Below are positions 1 through 6,938 of a stretch of DNA of 9,142 nucleotides, piece by piece. The DNA comes from Cuniculiplasma sp. (GTDB lineage: Archaea; Thermoplasmatota; Thermoplasmata; Thermoplasmatales; Thermoplasmataceae): contig JAGDXN010000018.1 of the NCBI GenBank assembly GCA_023256455.1, forward strand, positions 1 to 9,142. Reading direction: 5' to 3'. The stretch's first letter is position 1. Each line of letters opens with the position of its first letter. A model generated the notes under the pieces. It was not told the origin of the DNA and searched no databases. It saw only the letters and a program-made list of their open reading frames with translations. A program made the translations under genes and the position numbers.

Positions 1-155
1 CAATAAAATGATAATATTTTTTTAAAAAATCCTATTTTTATCTTAATTCTTATAGAAACAGGCAGGAATTTAATCCTTTAGCATCAATAAACTTAATTAT
101 ATTTCAGGATGGATATTCAGGATCAGCTTTATTTCAGATTTACCAATCACATCTT
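1..155. other. Left-edge intergenic region with T-tracts and kinase upstream sequence
   Basis: No frame is open through this stretch. The left part holds a T7 run at 17-23 and a T5 run at 35-39 on the plus strand. Such tracts act as intrinsic terminators in archaea, so they could end a rightward gene lying outside the window, but no such gene is visible. The A6 run at 24-29 could equally serve the minus strand. Closer to the kinase there are three similar words, TATTTCAGGAT (100-110), TATTCAGGAT (114-123) and TATTTCAGAT (130-139). The TATA-like box listed separately sits at 127-134. Confidence 0.5.
127..134 (+). promoter_or_regulatory. Box A (TATA-like) promoter of the sugar kinase
   Basis: CTTTATTT is centred 25.5 nt upstream of the ATG at 156. 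In archaea transcription starts about 25-27 nt downstream of the TATA centre, so the message would begin at or next to the start codon. No GGTGA or GAGG ribosome binding site precedes the ATG, which fits a leaderless mRNA. The call rests on spacing and the weak consensus only. Confidence 0.5.
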
Positions 156-1154
156 ATGATAATTGCGATAGACGGTGGCTCAACGAAAACAATTTCTGTA
201 TTATTTGATGAGAAAAATAACGAAATCGTATCCTCAGGACTGGCCGGTTCTGCCAACTATTCGACCAATCCTGTGGAAAGATCCATGGATAATCTGAAAA
301 AATCCATTGGGGAAGCCCTAAAAAACGGAAACACTTCAATGGACAGGATTGACAGGGCAATTGTTTCCATCGTGGGAATAGGAGATTCTGAGGAAGCGAC
401 CTTAATTGGAAGAAGGATTCTTTCGGAGGTTCTTGGCAGCATAAAGTATGAGGCTGTCAATGATGGCCTGGCTGCCTATCACCTTGGAAACGGAAATATG
501 GATGGAATAGCCTTTGCCCCGGGAACTGGAAGTGTGGGCTATTACAGACATGGAGATGAAATGAACAGGTTTGGGGGCTGGGGCTGGAGCATTGGAGATA
601 TGTCTTCTGCGACATGGTTCAGCAAGAAATCCATCGAAAGGGCCATGTTTGAAATAGATTCTGAAACCATCCATAAACCTTTTAAAAATATGCTTGAAAA
701 ACACTTTGGCATGGACATAAGAGAACTGGCATGGAAGATTGAAACAAGAAAAATGCCAAAGGAGGTCCTTGCATCATTCTCAAGGAGGCTTTCCCTGATG
801 GCTTCTGATGGTGATCCCTATGCGATTTCGCTCTATGAGGAATCTGGAAAATATATGGGAGAGGTTGTGAATGGAATTGAAAGGAAAATAGGTGCAGGGA
901 AGAGAGTTTCCATAATGGGAGGAACCATGCAGGCCGGAGATTTCTATCACAAAATTATAAGGAAATACATTCCTGATGCGAACATATTCTATGGATATGA
1001 AATAGTGGTTGGGGCACTTATGGGTGATCAACAGAATTTTGAATTTGGTTTTCGTGACGACCTTCTCAGGCAGCTGGCCAGGTCTTTGGAAAGCATACCT
1101 GTTAAAGATTTAAAGGAATACCTGAATATTGAAAAGCCCCTCCCAAGGCCCTGA
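156..1154 (+). CDS. Sugar kinase, BadF/BadG (hexokinase / NAGK / KDG kinase) superfamily
   Basis: A 332-residue cytosolic kinase of the actin/HSP70/hexokinase fold (BadF/BadG/BcrA/BcrD ATPase family). The N-terminal phosphate-1 loop DGGSTKT is at residues 6-12. VNDGLAAY at 101-108 carries the Asp (D103) expected to act as catalytic base. The second phosphate loop APGTGSVGY is at 121-129, and an adenosine-motif-like SIMGGTM is at 252-258. Known relatives, from memory, are the broad-specificity hexokinase of Sulfolobus tokodaii, a 2-keto-3-deoxygluconate kinase of Thermoplasma acidophilum, and N-acetylglucosamine kinases. Specificity cannot be read from sequence. The usual GDEGSG-type loop after GGWGWSIGD is replaced by GDMSSATW (147-154). 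The ATG at 156 is chosen because it begins just before the conserved beta-strand and DGGSTKT loop and sits 25.5 nt from a TATA-like box. The gene converges on the TrmB gene with 2 bp between stops. Glucose or a glucose catabolite is the likely substrate from context. Confidence 0.88.
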   Translation: MIIAIDGGSTKTISVLFDEKNNEIVSSGLAGSANYSTNPVERSMDNLKKSIGEALKNGNTSMDRIDRAIVSIVGIGDSEEATLIGRRILSEVLGSIKYEAVNDGLAAYHLGNGNMDGIAFAPGTGSVGYYRHGDEMNRFGGWGWSIGDMSSATWFSKKSIERAMFEIDSETIHKPFKNMLEKHFGMDIRELAWKIETRKMPKEVLASFSRRLSLMASDGDPYAISLYEESGKYMGEVVNGIERKIGAGKRVSIMGGTMQAGDFYHKIIRKYIPDANIFYGYEIVVGALMGDQQNFEFGFRDDLLRQLARSLESIPVKDLKEYLNIEKPLPRP

Positions 1155-1156
1155 AT

Positions 1157-2176
1157 CTATTTAATAAAACTGAATGTGCCCCTTGCCATCCTTATTTCTT
1201 CAAGGGTTGCATTCTTTCCTCCAACACTTAAGGTTTCATCCCCTGATTTCACAAAGAATGCCTGCTGCAATCCAGGTATTCTCTTTACAGAAACCACTTC
1301 TCCCTCAATTATCACCGGTTCCATTGAACGGAACCCCTCAATCCTTGCCTCTGTCCTGTAACCCTTCCCCGTCATATTTTCTATGGCCTCGCAGGCAAAC
1401 CATGAAGAACATACCCTTATATTTTCCATGCCCTCAAAGTCAGAATAATAATGGGAAGAAATCCAGTTCATGTTAAAGAAATAGAAATCAATAACATCAA
1501 CCAGTTCCTCCTCCTGGACGAATATGGAATAGTTTGATGTCTGGGATAGGGAATTTGCGTTCAGGAATGCAGTCTTCCTGTCTGCAATCACAATCTCCAC
1601 TGGCATTATCTCCCTTATTCTCACCACACCCAGTTCAGAAAGATAATCAAGATTGTGCCTTCCTATGTTTTCCTTCATAACCGCACATAATGTTACACCC
1701 CTCTTTGCAGCCCTCCTTAGCGCAGGCAGCAAATCATTGAGCTTCCCAAGCTCAAGGGAGAACAGAATCTCAGAATCCGCATGGGATATGAGATCCTCAA
1801 GCCTGGCCATGGCACTTCTGCTGTTTTCCACAAACCAAACATTTGGTGCCCTTATTTCTGAGCTTTTCCTGTTACTGATAACATATTCATCCAGCTTGTC
1901 CAGATACCTGTCCATCTCCTGAACCTTGCTTCTCAGGGCTGCGGATGGCATCACAGCCTCATAGGTCCTCTGTATGCTTGAATTTACTATTATCAGGCCC
2001 TTCCTCTGAAGCTTTCCCAAAATATCATAGGTTCTGGGCTGCGGTATTCCCGATTCCCTTGTGATTTCGCTTGCCCTCATTGGACCTTTCATGAGCAGGG
2101 ATGAATATACCCTGACCTCATAGGTAGAAAGCTGGAATGATTCAAGTCCCTTAAAAGCGTCAGATTGGAGATCCAT
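1157..2176 (-). CDS. TrmB-family sugar-responsive transcriptional regulator
   Basis: This DNA-binding regulator has the full TrmB layout. Residue numbers here count from the ATG at 2182. A winged helix-turn-helix spans about 10-80, with recognition helix region IPQPRTYDILGKLQRKG at 46-62. A short charged helix at 84-105 probably forms the dimer coiled coil. A phospholipase-D-like sensor domain follows at about 115-250, and a C-terminal beta domain at 258-341, the part that binds sugar in characterised TrmB proteins. Family members repress or activate sugar ABC operons, and here the gene follows such an operon. Two starts are possible, ATG at 2182 or at 2176. I prefer 2176 because the TATA box at 2198-2205 is centred 25.5 nt from it, the same spacing as at the other two leaderless genes in the window, while 2182 would lie upstream of the predicted transcription start. 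No ribosome binding site precedes either. The ligand and the choice between repressor and activator are inferred only. Confidence 0.9.
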   Translation of the reverse strand: MDLQSDAFKGLESFQLSTYEVRVYSSLLMKGPMRASEITRESGIPQPRTYDILGKLQRKGLIIVNSSIQRTYEAVMPSAALRSKVQEMDRYLDKLDEYVISNRKSSEIRAPNVWFVENSRSAMARLEDLISHADSEILFSLELGKLNDLLPALRRAAKRGVTLCAVMKENIGRHNLDYLSELGVVRIREIMPVEIVIADRKTAFLNANSLSQTSNYSIFVQEEELVDVIDFYFFNMNWISSHYYSDFEGMENIRVCSSWFACEAIENMTGKGYRTEARIEGFRSMEPVIIEGEVVSVKRIPGLQQAFFVKSGDETLSVGGKNATLEEIRMARGTFSFIK

Positions 2177-2197
2177 AATCATGACTATGTTCTAAAA

Positions 2198-2205
2198 ATA
2201 TATAA
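2198..2205 (-). promoter_or_regulatory. TATA box of the TrmB gene
   Basis: On the minus strand this reads TTATATAT, inside the 35-41 nt gap after the glucosidase stop. Its centre is 25.5 nt from the ATG at 2176 and 19.5 nt from the ATG at 2182. A T5 run follows it directly (2198-2194), so the same spot could also act as a weak terminator for transcripts arriving from the glucosidase gene. An own promoter would let the regulator be made independently of the operon it is thought to control. Confidence 0.6.
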
Positions 2206-2217
2206 TGGTAGAGATTT

Positions 2218-4107
2218 TCAATCCCTTCTGTCCCTTGAAAATACCCTTACCTTCAGATCTCCCCTTTTGGTGGAAATTGTCTTCCCATCATCTTTGTTGG
2301 ATACTTCAAATTCACCATCCCTGTAAATTTTGAAATTTCCCTCTCCATAAATGATCACCGAGCCATCATATATTATGGAAGAGTTCATTTTTATGAAGAT
2401 GGGATATCTGTATTCTACCTTAACACGGCAGGACCCTTCATGTATTTCTCCGGAATTGAAATCGACCCACGTGCCCTCAGGAAGATATACAGTTCTTCCA
2501 GGCCCGGAGTTCAACAGGGGAGCATACAGGATATTATCACCAAGCATATACTGATCCTCAATATGTATGGCCTCCTCATCTTTCCCGTAATAAAAGGAAA
2601 GGGGCGAAATGGTTGGCTTCAGATATTTGTGGGAGAAGTATACTGCCTGATATATCTGATCCAAAAATTTGTATCTCATAGACACGCTTTCGACCATATC
2701 TTCCCTGATTTCCGATGGCTGCATGAAAATCTCCTGATCATTTCCCTCAATATCCTTATGATTCCTGTAAAGAGGAAAGAAAAGGGCCATCCTGTAATAT
2801 GCTGCAAGAAGATGGGGATTTCCCCTGTTGAAAAAACCACCAAGATCACATCCACAGGAAGTTACGCCGCTTATGGAAAGGGAAGATGCTGTGGATATCT
2901 GCATGTGAAGATCATCCTCTGAGGATAGGTTATCTCCAGTCCACATAGCGGCATATTTCTGTATTCCTGAATATCCTGCTCTGGTAAGTATGAAGGGTTT
3001 TTCCCTGATTTCCGCCATGGCCTCATAGGTGGCCATGGCCTGGAAGTTTGGATAGGCATTTCTCACATCCCTGTGCCTCATTATGCCATGATCCGTTCTG
3101 TGTATGGCATCTCCCTCCATTGTCTTGTCACCCTGGAGAACGGTGGGTTCATTCATATCGAGCCATATGCCATCCACACCATATTTCAGCCATTCCCTTA
3201 TCTCCTCACCCCATCTTCTTCTTCCTTCCCTGTTGAAGAAATCGGGAAATGCAGATTTTCCGGGCCACATGGGTGCAGTGTATATCTCCCCGTTTTTGGT
3301 TTCCACATATGTTCCATTCAATCTGTTAAAAACATCATAGTTCTGGTCCACCTTCACAGATGGATCAACAATTGTCACAATCTTTGTGTTCCTTTTATGG
3401 AGTTCATCAATAAACTTCTCTGGATCCTTAAATCTTCCCCTGTCCCATGTGAACAATTTGTACATATCCATATGGTGTATGTCAAAATACATTGCATCCA
3501 CAGGCACATATTCCCTGTAGCTGTCCAGAACCTCAAGGGCAACCCTGTCCGGATAATAGGTATATCTGGAAATGGCATGCCCTGTGGCCCATTCCGGTAT
3601 GATAACGGGGCTTCCTGTGAGAGAAAGATACTGTCTCAGTATATCCTCCGGGGTTTTTCCAGTGAAGCAGTAAAGATCAAAACTTTCTGAATGTACCCCT
3701 ATTTTTATCCTATTATATATCTCTACACCAAAATCAAAATCTATTCTTCCTGGAAAATCTACAAAATAACCTTTCACATCCTTTTCCTTTATGACATAAA
3801 AGAATGGAATTGAAGAATAAAGTGGATCCTGATCCCTCCTGTATGTATTTGGATCTGTATTATAGCAGATCATCTTTCTCCTTTTCCGGTCAACACCGCA
3901 GGCCCGTTCTCCAAGCCCAATAACATGGGATTTCACAGGGAGATCAATGGTTATGAATGTAATTCCAGAGCTTTCTTCAAAAACCAGATCATCCATGTCA
4001 TATTTGATCCCTTCCTTCTCGCCATTCCTGTTGAAATCCATTATGGAACTGTACGCGTTGAAATTAAATCTGACATAGTCTTCATTATGGTAAATGCTGT
4101 AACTCAT
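2218..4107 (-). CDS. malA: GH31 alpha-glucosidase (MalA-like, cytosolic)
   Basis: A 629-residue glycoside hydrolase family 31 enzyme without signal peptide or membrane helix, so cytosolic. An N-terminal beta-sandwich (about 1-165) precedes the catalytic (beta/alpha)8 barrel (about 165-490), and beta domains end the protein. The family signature GIWLDMNEP at 313-321 carries the nucleophile D317. WTGDN at 389-393 carries the expected acid/base D392. The substrate-pocket stretch FDIHHMDMYKLFTWD (208-222), LTRAGYSGIQKYA (374-386) and CGCDLGGF (418-425) match the pattern I recall for Sulfolobus MalA-type alpha-glucosidase better than alpha-xylosidase. It should release glucose from the non-reducing end of imported malto-oligosaccharides or similar alpha-glucosides. 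It is somewhat shorter than Sulfolobus MalA (about 690 residues as I recall). The ATG at 4107 is supported by TGAGGT at 4114-4119, 6 nt upstream. It lies 31 nt after the ABC ATPase stop, across a T9 tract that may lower read-through. Exact linkage preference is not decidable here. Confidence 0.93.
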   Translation of the reverse strand: MSYSIYHNEDYVRFNFNAYSSIMDFNRNGEKEGIKYDMDDLVFEESSGITFITIDLPVKSHVIGLGERACGVDRKRRKMICYNTDPNTYRRDQDPLYSSIPFFYVIKEKDVKGYFVDFPGRIDFDFGVEIYNRIKIGVHSESFDLYCFTGKTPEDILRQYLSLTGSPVIIPEWATGHAISRYTYYPDRVALEVLDSYREYVPVDAMYFDIHHMDMYKLFTWDRGRFKDPEKFIDELHKRNTKIVTIVDPSVKVDQNYDVFNRLNGTYVETKNGEIYTAPMWPGKSAFPDFFNREGRRRWGEEIREWLKYGVDGIWLDMNEPTVLQGDKTMEGDAIHRTDHGIMRHRDVRNAYPNFQAMATYEAMAEIREKPFILTRAGYSGIQKYAAMWTGDNLSSEDDLHMQISTASSLSISGVTSCGCDLGGFFNRGNPHLLAAYYRMALFFPLYRNHKDIEGNDQEIFMQPSEIREDMVESVSMRYKFLDQIYQAVYFSHKYLKPTISPLSFYYGKDEEAIHIEDQYMLGDNILYAPLLNSGPGRTVYLPEGTWVDFNSGEIHEGSCRVKVEYRYPIFIKMNSSIIYDGSVIIYGEGNFKIYRDGEFEVSNKDDGKTISTKRGDLKVRVFSRDRRD

Positions 4108-4113
4108 ATTATT

Positions 4114-4119
4114 ACCTCA
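4114..4119 (-). promoter_or_regulatory. Ribosome binding site of the glucosidase gene
   Basis: TGAGGT on the minus strand, separated from the ATG at 4107 by the 6-nt spacer AATAAT. It complements the CACCTCC-type 3' end of archaeal 16S rRNA. It marks the glucosidase as an internal operon gene translated from a leadered message. Confidence 0.65.
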
Positions 4120-4125
4120 AAATTT

Positions 4126-4134
4126 AAAAAAAAA
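4126..4134 (-). terminator. T9 tract between ABC ATPase and glucosidase genes
   Basis: Nine consecutive T on the minus strand lie immediately after the ATPase stop codon (4139-4141) and before the glucosidase ribosome binding site. Archaeal RNA polymerase terminates at oligo-T without needing a hairpin, so this may be a partial terminator that sets the glucosidase level below the transporter. The adjoining TTTAAATT is only about 17 nt from the ATG, too close for a leaderless promoter. The effect is inferred from sequence alone. Confidence 0.4.
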
Positions 4135-4138
4135 TTTT

Positions 4139-5200
4139 TCATTTTTTATCTATTCGTTCACCGTCTTTTCCAAAGAGATATATTTCGTCAAGGGGCACAT
4201 ACATGGCCATTTCTGTTGAAGGCTTTATCTCAGGAATTTCTGCCAGCCTCACCCTGACCTCCTTACCCGATCTTGCCTTTCCGATTATTACTGAATAGGA
4301 ACCGAAACTCTCAAATGTCTGGATTTTAATTTTTATTTCCACATCGCTGTCCTTTTCCTTTTTCAGTTTTATGGATTCCGGCCTTATTCCTGCAGTTATT
4401 TCACTGTCCCCTGCCTCAATGCCCTTTAAAATCAGGTCCTCTGAACTGTACATATGGGAATTCTTTGTGAGCTCAAAGAAATTGATCTCTGGTTCACCAA
4501 GAAAGGCTGCAACATACTGATTCACAGGATCCTTATAGACTTCCATTGGGGATCCTACCTGCTCCAGTTTTCCATGCCTCAGGATTGCAATCCTGTCCCC
4601 AAGGGACATGGCTTCCTGCTGGTCATGTGTCACATAAATGAATGTCTTTCCAAGATTTTCCTGAATCAATTTCAGTTCTACCCTGATCTGGCTCCTTATC
4701 TTTGCATCCAGATTGGACAGGGGTTCATCAAGAAGGAATACATCAGGGTCCCTGACCAGTGCCCTGCCAAGGGATACTCTCTGGGCCTGACCTCCTGATA
4801 GTTCCCTTGGATACCTGTCCAGGTATTTTTCAAGTCCAAGAACGTTTGAAACTTCACTTACCTTCTTTTCTATGAACTCCTTTGAAGCCTTCCTCATCTT
4901 CAGCGGGAATGCAATATTGTTCCTCACCGTCAGATGGGGATAGAGGGCATAGTCCTGAAACACCATGGCCACACCCCTTTGCACCGGACCCAGCTTATTT
5001 ACGATCTTATCATCGAACAGTACGTCTCCTGATGTGGCCTTTTCAAGCCCGGCAATTATGTTCAGCGTTGTTGACTTTCCTGAGCCTGATGCCCCGAGCA
5101 GGATGAAAAACTCCCCATCCTGAACCTCAAGATTCATATCCTTCAATACTGTTGTTCCTGAAAATTTCTTATTTATGTTTACAAGTTTTACCCATACCAT
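4139..5200 (-). CDS. Sugar ABC transporter ATP-binding protein (MalK/UgpC/MsmX type)
   Basis: A 353-residue ABC ATPase that drives carbohydrate import at the inner face of the membrane. All nucleotide-binding motifs are intact: Walker A GASGSGKST (36-44), Q-loop Q82 in VFQDYALYPHL, signature LSGGQ (134-138), Walker B VFLLDEP (154-160), D-loop SNLD (162-165) and switch H192 in VTHDQQEA. The C-terminal TOBE/MOBE-like regulatory domain runs from about 235 to 353 with GIRPE at 271-275, which is typical of CUT1 transporters and absent from most other ABC families. The ATG at 5200 is preceded by GGTGA (5205-5209), and the last bases of that site form the stop codon of the upstream permease, so translation is probably coupled. 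The gene lies 4 nt after that stop. Some MalK-type ATPases serve several transporters, so other permease sets in the genome could share it. Confidence 0.95.
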   Translation of the reverse strand: MVWVKLVNINKKFSGTTVLKDMNLEVQDGEFFILLGASGSGKSTTLNIIAGLEKATSGDVLFDDKIVNKLGPVQRGVAMVFQDYALYPHLTVRNNIAFPLKMRKASKEFIEKKVSEVSNVLGLEKYLDRYPRELSGGQAQRVSLGRALVRDPDVFLLDEPLSNLDAKIRSQIRVELKLIQENLGKTFIYVTHDQQEAMSLGDRIAILRHGKLEQVGSPMEVYKDPVNQYVAAFLGEPEINFFELTKNSHMYSSEDLILKGIEAGDSEITAGIRPESIKLKKEKDSDVEIKIKIQTFESFGSYSVIIGKARSGKEVRVRLAEIPEIKPSTEMAMYVPLDEIYLFGKDGERIDKK

Positions 5201-5204
5201 GATT

Positions 5205-6029
5205 TCACCCTTTCACTCCACCCACTGAAAATGCCTTTATGAGATATTTCTGTGCAAATATGTACAGAATCAGTGTAGGAATCATATAAATTACAGAGGC
5301 TGCAGCCAGTTCATTATATTTTACAGAATATGCTCCGAAATAGGTGTATATGTACACCGCAATTGGAAACAGATGCCTTGAACTTAGAAGTATATATGGA
5401 ACATAGAAGTTCCCCCAGTTTGTTATAAAATCCAGAAGTATCAAAACAGCAATGGTTGGAAATGCCAGTGGAAGAAAGACATGAATTATGGTCTGGTACG
5501 GAGATGCCCCATCAACCATTGCTGCTCTTTCGATTGATTTTGGAATCTGGTCAAAGGAGTTCTTCATGATCCATATGGTTATGGGAAGATTGAGAACCCC
5601 AAGGACAAGGATTACACCAATCTGTGTATTGTACAGATTCACATTCTGGTAGAAAACATACATTGGAATGAGAAGGGAGAATACAGGAAACCCTGTAAAA
5701 AATAGAACTGTAAGTATGAGTGCATTCCTCAAAGGAAACCTCTTTCTTGAGAATACATAGGAGGCAAATATGGCAAGAACTATGGATACGGCTGTCCCTC
5801 CAAAGGATTGAATCAGACCGTTTTCAATGGAGAGCACAAAATATTTGCTCCTGAATATTGCATAATAGGAGCTTAGCGTAAATGTTCCAAAATCTCCAAA
5901 ACCTATGTTTCCCACAGAGGCAAAACCCTCTACAAATACCCATACAAATGGGATTATGAACAGAAATGCAAGAAAAGTCAGTGTTATATAGGCAAGGATT
6001 GTTGTTATTTTAATATCTTCAGTCTTCAA
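5205..6029 (-). CDS. Sugar ABC transporter permease, MalG/CUT1 type (TTG start)
   Basis: A 274-residue integral membrane permease, the second membrane half of the importer. Six hydrophobic helices can be seen near residues 11-31, 72-95, 104-128, 135-155, 190-210 and 242-264. The cytoplasmic EAA loop, which docks on the ATPase, is complete: IERAAMVDGASPYQTIIHVF at 166-185 followed by LPLAFP. The end SVGGVKG matches the usual C-terminus of MalG-family proteins. The start is TTG at 6027-6029: it lies before the first membrane helix, has GGTGA at 6036-6040 six nt upstream, and the first in-frame ATG would come only around residue 123 and remove three helices. The gene overlaps the end of the upstream permease by 11 nt, which suggests translational coupling and equal production of the two halves. 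Confidence 0.94.
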   Translation of the reverse strand: MKTEDIKITTILAYITLTFLAFLFIIPFVWVFVEGFASVGNIGFGDFGTFTLSSYYAIFRSKYFVLSIENGLIQSFGGTAVSIVLAIFASYVFSRKRFPLRNALILTVLFFTGFPVFSLLIPMYVFYQNVNLYNTQIGVILVLGVLNLPITIWIMKNSFDQIPKSIERAAMVDGASPYQTIIHVFLPLAFPTIAVLILLDFITNWGNFYVPYILLSSRHLFPIAVYIYTYFGAYSVKYNELAAASVIYMIPTLILYIFAQKYLIKAFSVGGVKG

Positions 6030-6921
6030 TTTTTATCACCCTTATGTACACCAGTGACATTATGACACCGGCAAGAATTATCATCACACCTATGGTGTTT
6101 GCCAGACCAACATCGAACACTGAGAATGCCGTATGGTACTGATATATGGTAAGTATGTTAGTTGCATCTGCAGGCCCACCATGTGTCAGGACATAAACAA
6201 CCGTAAATGCCCCAAGAGTCCACAGGGTTATGAGTATGAGATCTGTCAGTATGGTTTGTTTAAGCATTGGAAAGATTACCCTGAAAAATCTTGAGAAGGG
6301 GCCTGCCCCATCCACAATTGTTGCCTTTATAACCGATGGATTTATATTTTTAATGGCAGAGCTGAAGAGCAATACAGAAAATCCAAGCCCTATCCATATG
6401 TTTGAAAGTATGATCATATAAAGAGCATTATGGTATGACAGAAAATGAATGGGTTTTCCGCCCAATACGGTTATGATATAATTTACCAAACCTACCGGGA
6501 AATAACTGAGTGTACTGTACCATGTAATACCGCTCACGACCTGAGGAGTTGCCCATGCCATAAGGATAACAAGAGTTATTACTGTACCGAATATTTTCTT
6601 TGTACCATTGATTACATAGGCCACAATTGCGCCCAGAACCATCTGACCAAGAATGGCGGAAAATATGAAAAAGACAACTGTAATTATGACTGACTGTTCA
6701 AACACAGAGCTTGCAAAAAGCCTCCCATAATTGTAGAATCCAACATATCTATAATGGTCAATGTTGAGAAGAGATATGTTTGTGAAGGAGTAATAAACTG
6801 AAAGTACAAGGGGATAGATGAAAAATATTCCCAGATAGGCAAAGGCGGGAATCAGTGCCATTATGTAAAATACGGAATTGTTTTTTTCCTTTCTCTCTGA
6901 CAATGTGCCTGCTTTAAACAT
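6019..6921 (-). CDS. Sugar ABC transporter permease, MalF/UgpA/CUT1 type
   Basis: A 300-residue permease, the first membrane half of the importer. Helices lie near residues 16-38, 77-100, 110-133, 163-188, 222-245 and 272-294. The coupling-loop region IKATIVDGAGPFSRFFRVIF (198-217) keeps DGAG but has KAT where EAA is usual. The motif THGGPADATNILTIYQY (246-262) is a good fit to the LTxGGPxxxTxxLxxYxY stretch of UgpA/MalF proteins. The start ATG at 6921 follows TGAGGT (6927-6932) with a 5-nt spacer. The gene begins 17 nt after the binding-protein stop, across a T7 tract, and its tail overlaps the next permease gene. The protein is the short UgpA-like form, without the extra N-terminal helices and large periplasmic loop of E. 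coli MalF. It acts as a heterodimer with the product of 5205-6029. Confidence 0.94.
   Translation of the reverse strand: MFKAGTLSERKEKNNSVFYIMALIPAFAYLGIFFIYPLVLSVYYSFTNISLLNIDHYRYVGFYNYGRLFASSVFEQSVIITVVFFIFSAILGQMVLGAIVAYVINGTKKIFGTVITLVILMAWATPQVVSGITWYSTLSYFPVGLVNYIITVLGGKPIHFLSYHNALYMIILSNIWIGLGFSVLLFSSAIKNINPSVIKATIVDGAGPFSRFFRVIFPMLKQTILTDLILITLWTLGAFTVVYVLTHGGPADATNILTIYQYHTAFSVFDVGLANTIGVMIILAGVIMSLVYIRVIKIED
6027..6040 (-). promoter_or_regulatory. Ribosome binding site and TTG start of the second permease
   Basis: The minus strand reads GGTGA, TAAAAA, TTG. The ribosome binding site and TTG lie inside the last codons of the upstream permease gene, whose TGA is at 6019-6021. The site decides the start, because no ATG is available near the N-terminus in this frame. 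Confidence 0.65.
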
Positions 6922-6931
6922 GTTTTACCTC

Positions 6932-6938
6932 AAAAAAA
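6932..6938 (-). terminator. T7 tract directly after the binding-protein stop codon
   Basis: The minus strand carries seven T beginning two bases after the first T of the TAA stop, just before the permease ribosome binding site. As oligo-T tracts terminate transcription in archaea, partial termination here would give more binding-protein message than permease message, a common stoichiometry in ABC importers. There is no supporting hairpin, so the call is tentative. Confidence 0.35.

Noticed and set aside
2440..3690. Long plus-strand open frames (160 and 205 codons) antisense to the glucosidase gene
   Set aside because: The minus-strand frame carries full GH31 catalytic motifs; the antisense frames give low-complexity, Pro/His/Cys-rich sequence with no domain.
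4121..4134. TTTAAATT as a promoter for the glucosidase gene
   Set aside because: Its centre is about 17 nt from the ATG, too close for a transcript that includes the start codon, and a good ribosome binding site instead points to a leadered internal gene.
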